Source of the DNA: Haematococcus lacustris
Taxonomy: Eukaryota; Chlorophyta; Chlorophyceae; Chlamydomonadales; Haematococcaceae
NCBI GenBank assembly: GCA_030144725.1
Contig: JASKMD010000002.1
Coordinates: forward strand, 2,526,324-2,590,323
DNA length: 64,000 nt
Direction: 5' to 3'
Shown here piece after piece: positions 56,820-64,000 of the stretch. The notes under the pieces are model-generated. The model was not told where the DNA came from, made no database searches, and saw only the letters and a program-made list of their open reading frames with translations. The translations under genes and the position numbers were made by a program. Position 1 is the stretch's first letter, and the number at the start of each line of letters is the position of its first letter.

Positions 56820-57382
56820 CGCCAAACTGCTAGACGTACAGCAGGGTGCGCTGAAGAGTCCGCCATTGTCGATGTATGCACAGTACTGAGCCGGATGAGG
56901 TCGAAAGCCTAGTGTCATGTGGGCATCACTCTCTCATCTTGCCCATGCAAGTTTACAGCCCTCATAAAACACCAAATCAAGCACGAGTTGTAATCAAACA
57001 CAGGCTGCGACATCATTGCTACTGCTACTGCTAGTGTGCCTGCTGCCCACTCCAGCTCAGCTATTTATGCTATTCCAATCAACCGCCTTGACATTGAGCA
57101 TCGATTCGTGACCTGTACTACTACCTGATGGCTGGAACAACTCTTTCACTCCTCCTCTGCTAGTCAGGGGTGCGTGAGCTTACGGATGTTAGGATACCAG
57201 GTAAGGCCGGGGTTTGAAAAGGTTCAGCCAGTACGATGCAGTCGAGCATAACATGGGTGTCACAGATTGTGTACAGTTGGCGCAACGCGATCTTTGTATG
57301 TGGCATGGTATCTGACTCGTGAAAGGTACCAAATGCAACTTACGACTCTTGGAAGTACCCTGGCTATGTGTTTGCTATCTGA
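56820..57382. promoter_or_regulatory. Divergent promoter region of the dehydrogenase and metallopeptidase genes
   Basis: 563 bases between the two start codons, with AT content clearly higher than in the genes. No specific element is identified; shared regulation is inferred from the head-to-head arrangement. Confidence 0.4.
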
Positions 57383-60300
57383 ATGACAGCCAGCACGGAG
57401 CGGCCTCCTGCGCGGCCACTTCAGACCTTCAAGGGCGTTAGTCGTCTGCCCGATGCTTCCGATGAACTGGGCGCAACCTGGAACGGCCAAAAGTCAGCCA
57501 AGACGTTCCACGTCTTCTTGAATGAGACGACCGAACCCGTGGACTTATGCTGGTTCTACGACAAGGTTGAAAAGTACCGCGGCACCATCGAACCAGGAAG
57601 CAACCTGTACGTTGGTAGGTTGGGCCTACATCGTGACAGTTATCCCTGCAGCTGCGCTGCAGCAGCGAGGCTTGCACCCGGGGTCGTTGCAGGCACCTAC
57701 ACGTTCCACCAATGGAAAGTGAAAAGCAAGTCAGGGGCGATGTTGGGTGTGCACGCTGGCCAGTCAGCTGTGGTCACTGTGCGCCCCAGCGGCTGCATCA
57801 TCACTTTCAACACCGCCACAGTGGACGCAGATGGCAAAGAGGCCACCAGCATCGCCACGCCCAAGGGCGTGTATGCGCTGAGGAGCAGCACCATGGGCAT
57901 ACCTGTCTGGGTGAGGGGCAGCAGGCCAGCAGGCTGCAGGCCAGGCTGCAGCTTAGTGAAGATGGACTTAGCCGTGTGACGGCACTTTTGCATATTGGCA
58001 GAAGTATTGTGTGGTCACGGCGTTCCTGCCCCCCGACCTGCAGCTGCTCTGTGTCAGTCTGGCGTGGCGGACGCTGCCGTGCGTGTTGGTGGCAGTAGCA
58101 GGGTTAGGCTCAGGCAGGCGGGGTAGGCTGACGTCAGCTTCTGGGGTAGCGTCTGGGGTAGGCTGGCAAACCCTCAGCGTCACCGTGGCTGCCTGCCCAC
58201 CAGACCCAGCTGACCCCCGGGGGCCCCGGGCGCCTCCTGCCTGACACCGCTTGGCTGCTCAGCACACTGGCTGCCCTCACCTTGTCTGCGTACACATGCC
58301 CGCATGGACTGCCTCCGCCACCCACTCCTGCCCACCTGCCCACCTACCCACCCCTGTGGAAAGCCAGGTCTGTGAAAGCCTGCCCCCTCACCAGCCCATC
58401 TTCTGTACTCAGCTGCCAAGCCGCTGCTTACCCGCCCCCCTACCTGGCCCCCTCCTGGCCACCCTATAGTCAGCCAGCGGCCACTGCAGCCCCCGGTCCC
58501 CAGGCCAAGCTGCAGATAGGGCCAGAGGCAAGGCCCTTGTAAGGATCCCCGCCTCCCGCATGGACCCCCTCCTCCACCCCCCCTGCCCCACCCAGGGCCT
58601 CCGACCCCCCTGCCCTCACCCTCGCCTCCCCCCTGGCCTGAGCCTGGCCTGAGCCGCACCGCCTGCAGGCCTTTGACTGCGTGAGCGATGCCGCGGTGGC
58701 CAGGGCCGTGCACGTGGCCAGCTGCATGCTGCAGGGCTGCCCCCCCCCGGTGCTGCAGCTCATGATGCGCCACAGGCCGTCACTGGCGGTGTTTGGCCGC
58801 GATCACGTGGTCACAGGTCAGGGGGCGGGGCAGGGGGCCAGGGGCCGAGAGGGCAGGGCAGGGCTGCAGGGGGCGGGGGGCGGGGTTTAGGCGGCTTGAG
58901 CGTGCGGCCATGCTGCAAGATGGTGTCCATGTCCCCCCCCCCTCACTGCCTGTCTGCCAGCAGCCACCTAGGGCCCTGGGCCTGCCCTTGACGCCGCCCC
59001 GCCCCCTTCCACTGCCCTCATACTATGATGGTGGTCGTTGTGGTGTGGTTTTGATGGTGGTTGTGGTGGTGGCTGTGGTGTTGCAGACGTGCCCCCCCAC
59101 TCCTTCATGCGCTACAATGTCAGCCGGGACCTGGACCGCACCAGCAGGGGCCTGGGAGGCACCCCCACTGTGCCCGTCACCAGCTGCGGCGAGGAAAACC
59201 TGCTGATGGAGGGCGACAAGTGGGGGGGAGGGGGGGAGGCGGGGGCAAGGGGAGGGGGGCTGGGGGAAGGAGGGACTGACCAAGAGGGCGCCCAGGGGGC
59301 TGGGCAGCCGCTGCCTGGATAGGATGGGTGGAAGTGGGTTTGGGGGGGGGGGGTAAACAGGTGGGGGGGGCAGCAGGCAGTCCAAGGGGTGTGGGGGTGG
59401 AGGGTCACGCGGGCCGGTGAGGGCCAGGGCAGTGGGGATGCTTTCCCTGCCGCTGCCTCAACCGCTGCCGCCACCTGAGCACAGCAGCCACTGCCCTTCC
59501 GTCCCCCGGCCCCTGGCCCCCTCACCCCCCTGCACAGCCCCCCTCCCCTCCTCCCCTTCTGCACCCACCTCCCCTCCTCCCCAGCCCCTGCCCCAGTCCC
59601 AGCCCCTGGCCTGCCCCCCTGGCCGCCCCAGGAGCTACTCCTCCCAGTCCATCCTGGTGCATGAGCTGGGCCACTGCGTGCAGAACCTGGGCATGACCAG
59701 GGAGCAGCGCGCTGCAGTGCAGGTGGGGGCCAGGGTGAGGGGCAGGCAGGGGGCAAGGAAGGGGTCAGGCAGGGGGTCAGGCAGGGGGGCAGGCAGGGGT
59801 CCAGGCAGGGGGGCAGGCAGGGGGGCAGGCAGGGGGGCAGGTGGGGTGGTGTGTGCAAAGGTAAGGGGGGGGGAAGGCGGACGGCCTATGGCCCTGGCGC
59901 CAGGCAGCCCTGTGGCATGCCGCCCCCCTGGTCCTGGTCCTGGTCCTGGTCCTGGTGCTGGTCCTGGTCCTGTGTGGGGCCTAGCCACTGCTGTATGAGG
60001 CCACCGGCGTCAGGCCCAGCCCCCCCTGCTGCTGCAGGCCGCCTATGAGGCAGCAGTGCGGGAGGCCCTCTACCCGCCCAGCTGCTACATGCTCACCAAT
60101 GACCATGAGTACTGGGCTGTAGGTGCGCTGGGACAGGGGTGGGGCAGGCAGGGGGCCAGGCAGGGGGGCAGGTAGGGGGGGCAGGCACGGGGGGCAGGCA
60201 GGGGGGGCAGGCAGTGCAAGTAGGAGGGAGCAGGTGTGGGTGAGTAAGCAACAACAACCATCAGCTCCTGGGCAGGGCCTCGGAACCAATGATTGCTGGA

Positions 60301-60528
60301 CCCTTAGCCCACCCTCGCACAAACCCAGCCACCCCCCCCCCTTGCCCCGCCCTGCCCTGCCTTCCTCCTCCCTGCCTCAAACCCCCCTCAGGGACGGAGG
60401 CCTGGTTTGAGTCCACCATCCGCACAGACATTAACGGTGGGGTCAATAGCCGCGAGAGGCTGCGGCGCCATGACCCCCGGCTGGCTGCAGTGATGCTGGA
60501 GGTGTGGGGGGACGGAGACTGGAGGTGA
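57383..60528 (+). CDS. VHL-beta-like domain fused to an HExxH zinc metallopeptidase-like domain
   Basis: Exons: 57383-57614, 57693-57910, 58002-58052, 58669-58816, 59087-59219, 59632-59722, 60038-60122 and 60392-60528. They total 1,095 bases (364 residues), all in phase. Residues about 38-105 (FHVFLNETTEPVDLCW, IEPGSNLYVGTYTFHQW) resemble the beta domain of von Hippel-Lindau proteins. The C-terminal half has the zinc motif HELGH (SILVHELGHCVQNLGM, exon 6), then TNDHEYWAVG and TEAWFESTIRTDINGG, the pattern of gluzincin-like peptidases in which a Glu in the N..EYWAEG segment helps bind zinc. Here the second Glu of that segment is Val if the splice at 60122 is right. No signal peptide. The stop TGA 60526 overlaps a possible donor, so another exon is possible. 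Substrate unknown. Confidence 0.8.
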
Positions 60529-60987
60529 GAAGGGGCAGGCAGCTGGGGGGCGGTGGGGACAATATATGTACATGTTTATTACAAAACTAATTTACATAAA
60601 AAAAAGTAAGGGGGTAAGATAAAAATGGTGATCGGAATGGCCTGCAAATGCGCGCACAGCCTACTCTAATCAGAGCCACCAACCACACAAGGAGAAAGTC
60701 GAGCGCGACTCACTGTGCGGTAAGATTGAAAGTCGTTCTGACATTTGGAGGCCTTAAAAGTGGAGATGAGTAGTGGGTCTGGTAATGTACACGCCAGCGC
60801 GTCCAGTCGCGCTATTTCGTTTTAAATGGTGTGGCCGGCCCATCAGCCGACAGCCCAATCAAACCGACAGCCCAATCAAACAAAGACCCTCAACCCCTGC
60901 GGAGTACAGCCCCGGCCCTAAATGAACATGTCACAGGTTTCTCCATCATTGTGGACTGACAGCCGCAGTCCAGGACTGGCACCCTCC
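60529..60987. other. Intergenic, probable 3' UTR of a minus-strand gene
   Basis: AT-rich at 60558-60620. On minus there are TGTAA motifs near 60580-60592, suitable as polyadenylation signals for the exon at 60988. No ORF of interest. Confidence 0.4.
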
Positions 60988-61114
60988 CTAGTAACGGATG
61001 CGGCGCTTGGCCGTGGCGTGCGTGGCGTGCACGTCAACCTTGCTGCCTATGCGGTAAAACATGTTCAGCCTCTGCTTCAGCGTGAGGGAGCCAATGCATG
61101 ATGGCAGGTGTCTA
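60988..61114 (-). CDS. Probable C-terminal exon, protein unrecognised
   Basis: On minus the frame reads LPSCIGSLTLKQRLNMFYR, then IGSKVDVHATHATAKRRIRY, and stops at TAG (60990-60988). The basic C-terminus and lack of low complexity look coding. The upstream boundary is uncertain: the same frame may extend to about 61130 (LAVFEARH) or splice at TTTTTGAG|GC. The preceding GCAGCA repeat would then be an intron. The rest of the gene was not located. Confidence 0.4.
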
Positions 61115-61136
61115 GCCTCAAAAACAGCCAGGCTAG

Positions 61137-61326
61137 CAGCAGGGGCAGCAGCTGTAAAGGCAGCAGAGGCAGCAGCAGCAAGGGCAGCAGCAGCAGGGGC
61201 AGCAGCAGCAGGGGCAGCAGCAGCAGGGGCAGCAGCAGGGGCAGCAGCAGGGGCAGCAGCAGCAGGGGCAGCAGCAGCAGGGGCAGCAGCCGCAGCAGGG
61301 GCAGCAGGGGCGGCAGCGGCAGCAAC
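61137..61326. repeat. (GCAGCAGCAGGG)n simple repeat
   Basis: Tandem GGCAGCAGCA/GGGGCAGCAG units; ORFs across it give poly-Ala, Ser-Arg-Gly or poly-Leu runs. Same motif class as at 7345-7470. Confidence 0.93.
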
Positions 61327-61741
61327 CTTATGATCTTAAGCAGGAGGCAACAGCTTGAGCATGCAACTGCGTGCGGCAGCAGGCTGGAAGTGGAGGGAGT
61401 TCCATTAGGGTGTTGATGGCACACTTGAAGGCCAGCAGTGCATAGACCAACCATCACATGTTGCATGCTGGTGGTTTATACTTAGCAATGGGTGCAGAGG
61501 GATTGTGCGATGGTACACATTTGATGCTTCAGCTGAATACTGCAAGCGATGAACAGCCAGCTGAGGATCGGCAAGCACGACAATGGGGACATGACTGGCT
61601 CGACATGAGGGCTGTAGGATTCAACAGCAGTCTCACACTATGTAACAAACAGCAACACGGTGAAAAGATATTCCACTTCAGCAATGTCCAATGCCCTTGG
61701 AGGTGGCTGCGGCTAGTGTTCAGTAAGGCACATTTGAGGTA

Positions 61742-62837
61742 CCGTACTATCCTTTTTGATTCGCGAGGCCCCGAAAAATATAATTAATTACTCGTTCCCG
61801 ACCCAAAAATATAATTGTTTACTTTTTCCCGATGCAAATGTTGTTGCAAAACACAGCTTTAACAAGGTGGGTGTGCTTATAAATATGCAAGACAGCTATA
61901 CCTTGCATAACATGTCAATCCTCCGTGGTTTAAACACTTTTTGCAAAGGTCACCAAGTCAAGCCACCTGGTCTCCAAGTCACAGCCTTTGTGCAAGGGCA
62001 CTGTAACTGTGCACCAGGTCAACTTCTAGATTTTGCACTAGATATGGCACTGAACCTCCCCCATGAAATCATGGTGCTCCTGTGGCTGCTTGCAGTGTCG
62101 GCATATCTCTGCATCTTCCTTTGAGCACTCAAATCTGCGTGCCCTAGCAGTCACCCATGCCGCAGCCTTCGCCAAGGCGAGCACACCAGTGGCTGACTTG
62201 GTGAGGCCAGCCTCCCGAGCTGCTGCCCCAGCTTCGCCAGCCACCCTTGCAGCTGACCTGGTGCAGCCCGCCACCCCGGCTGCTGCCCCAGCCCGGCCAA
62301 CCACCCCAACAGCTGACTTCGTGGGGCCTAGTACCCACCCCTCGTTGTTGGCACTACCATCTTCGCTGTTGCTGTTGTCGCCGTTGCTGTTGCTGTCGCT
62401 GCTAGTGTTGGCGTTGCTGCTGTTGGCGTTGCTGCTAGTGTCGCACACCAACCGTGCTTGCCATGAGACCTGCCGCTTCGGCTGGGAGGAGGAGGCGTGC
62501 TAGGCGACGCGGCGGGGTCGCGGGCAAGCAGCAGCCCGATGCTAGAGAGCTTGCGAGGTCTGCCCGGCCCACGCTTCTCGACAGCCGCATCTTGACAATC
62601 GAGTGCCCTTTGATAGAGCACTTCATCGTGTTGGCAAGCTGGCGTAGCAGATTTTCGGCTGCATCGTCGGCACTGATGCCACGGACCACGAATCGGTCCA
62701 TCGCAGCACCATTAACGCAGGTCAAATAATTGTTTGACCACTTCGCGATTGAGCCGAAAATCACATTGTTTACTCGTTCGCGATTTCGCGAGGCCAAAAA
62801 AACAATTCGCGAACGCGAATCAAAAGGGAGAGTACGG
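61742..62837. mobile_element. TA-flanked inverted-repeat DNA transposon, 1.1 kb
   Basis: The first 25 bases (CCGTACTATCCTTTTTGATT...) and the inverted last 25 match at 22 positions, with TA on both sides (61740-61741 and 62838-62839). TA target sites point to the Tc1/mariner group. Minus-strand ORFs inside (62797-62435, with AKWSNNYLTCVNGAAMDRF; 62621-62328, with the AT-hook-like KRGPGRPRK; 62451-62038, with CRHCKQPQEHH) are short and out of frame with each other, and no DDE/D catalytic core is visible. It is non-autonomous or decayed. Confidence 0.65.
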
Positions 62838-63177
62838 TATAGGGAAAAATATAGGCGTCAATATTTTTCCATAACTCGAGTCAGTTTACCAAGGTCGCAA
62901 AGTGCTAGCAGCCAGATACGCGTGTTCCTCAAGTGAAGCTCAAGTCGCGAGTGTGCTAGTTGCATGTATGGCTTGCACGTTGCAACTTGCAAGTCGCGAG
63001 TTATTCAATGCGACGCTACGCGATAGCTTAGCAAACATACTGCCAGGCTGGCATGTCTACTTATAAGTGCCAGGCTGGCATGTTGACTAGAAGCTACGTC
63101 TTTCGTCGTTTTTCAGGTCGGAGTAAGCCGCTTAGGAGAGGGATGAGGTTATAGGCTAGTCGAGGCAATCGATATTT

Positions 63178-63258
63178 GTCGACCGGCAAAGCATAATGGT
63201 CGAGCGGCAAAGCATAATGGTCAAGCGGCAAAGCATAATGGTCGAGCGGCAAAGTGCA
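63178..63258. repeat. 21-bp minisatellite, four copies
   Basis: Four tandem copies of GTCGAGCGGCAAAGCATAAT plus G, the third with GTCAAG. A partial fifth copy follows at about 63278. Confidence 0.9.
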
Positions 63259-63407
63259 CTTTTTGATAATTGTCGAGCGGCAAGCACGCTTCTCGCAATA
63301 CGTTTCGGGGGAGCCTTTGCCTGGCTGTGTCTAGCGGCTGTGTCTAGCGGTTGCATACAGTGTTGGTCAACGGTGGCGGTTACGGAAATGCGAAACCTCA
63401 GATATAC

Positions 63408-63564
63408 TAGATAATCGCCGTTACCTCTCGCATTATGCGAACTAATGGTCTCGTCCTCGGCTCTGCTACCATACATCCCTCGGCTTCGCCTCGGCATGTA
63501 TGTCCGCGCCACCTCGGCCTCGGCCATTATTTTCGCATAATGCTCTCGGACCGCCAATTATCTA
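63408..63564. mobile_element. Small foldback element
   Basis: 157 bases with inverted ends TAGATAAT(C/T)(G)GC and inner matching segments (GCATTATGCGAA on both arms). It forms a hairpin round a CTCGGCTTCGCCTCGGC centre. The target duplication is unclear. MITE-like. Confidence 0.55.
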
Positions 63565-64000
63565 CTACATAGCAATCTCGCACATCAGCTAATCACGGGC
63601 CACACTGTCGACATGAGCATGACCTGAGCAGACTCCAATTTATCAAACACATGACCTTCCCTGGTGGCAGGATAGCAAGGGCATGCCTTAAGGCTTCTCT
63701 CCACCCTGCTTGCACGCATGATGGCGAGGGTGTAGTCTTTAATTCTTTCTTGACACGTGACCTGACGTTGCCAACCTAGGAACGTGCACAGTTCTGTTTG
63801 GCTGCATGCGGGCTTGCTTGACCGGCTGTCTATCACATCCGGCACATACATATGTTGCGTGCTGCCCGTCCGATGTGGGACGGGCCCACTGCCCTAGTGT
63901 TTCAAAATATCATTCGTTCTTTATAATATTTATATATATGGTTTGGCAATGCTGCTGCCCCTCTAGCCCCGCATAAGCCTGCAGCACAGCGACTCACACA
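63565..64000. other. Unassigned sequence at the window end
   Basis: Only short ORFs and an AT-rich tract (63915-63945). No supported gene. Confidence 0.3.

Overview
The window looks like nuclear DNA from a green alga, probably of the order Chlamydomonadales. The signs are very GC-rich genes cut into many short exons, introns full of G-runs and CCTG/CAG microsatellites, candidate TGTAA polyadenylation signals, and Ty3-type chromoviral and PIF/Harbinger/hAT transposons. A perfect block of vertebrate-type (TTAGGG)n fits a chlamydomonadalean lineage that switched to this telomere type; the Haematococcus group is my guess, not proven. A run of exactly 500 Ns (15011-15510) shows that this is a scaffolded assembly.

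Layout. 1-14 kb is almost gene-free satellite DNA: a 21-bp minisatellite, a 114-bp satellite with higher-order structure, CT-rich minisatellites, a 13-bp repeat, an interstitial TTAGGG block facing a degenerate CCCTAA block, a composite CCTG/CAG array, a broken protein-kinase fragment, and a 22-bp GC-rich array interrupted by a SINE-like insertion. From 15.5 to 29 kb a divergent pair of unrecognised genes shares a 577-bp spacer: a minus-strand gene cut by the gap, and a very long, intron-rich plus-strand gene for a proline- and acidic-rich protein. 29-36 kb holds a small ORF, a MITE, an F-box fragment, an isolated 3' exon and otherwise unassigned sequence. 36.5-41.9 kb carries a well-supported ARMC6-like armadillo-repeat gene.

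42-53.5 kb is a nest of transposons: two PIF/Harbinger-like copies, a foldback element, a hAT-type MITE and a near-intact 6.2-kb Ty3/chromovirus LTR retrotransposon with gag and pol in one frame, separated by a single UAG. The nest lies against the 3' end of a short-chain dehydrogenase gene (minus strand, 10 exons, 53.6-56.8 kb), whose last exon is also found at 42.46 kb on the other side of the nest. That gene is divergent from an 8-exon gene coding for a VHL-beta-like domain joined to an HExxH metallopeptidase (57.4-60.5 kb). 60.5-64 kb has one probable minus-strand terminal exon, a GCAGCA repeat, a 1.1-kb TA-flanked inverted-repeat element, a 21-bp repeat and a small foldback element.

Exon boundaries were placed by hand from splice signals, reading phase and family resemblance. 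The phases of the dehydrogenase and metallopeptidase genes close exactly. ARMC6 closes except for one uncertain exon end. The 17-29 kb model is incomplete.
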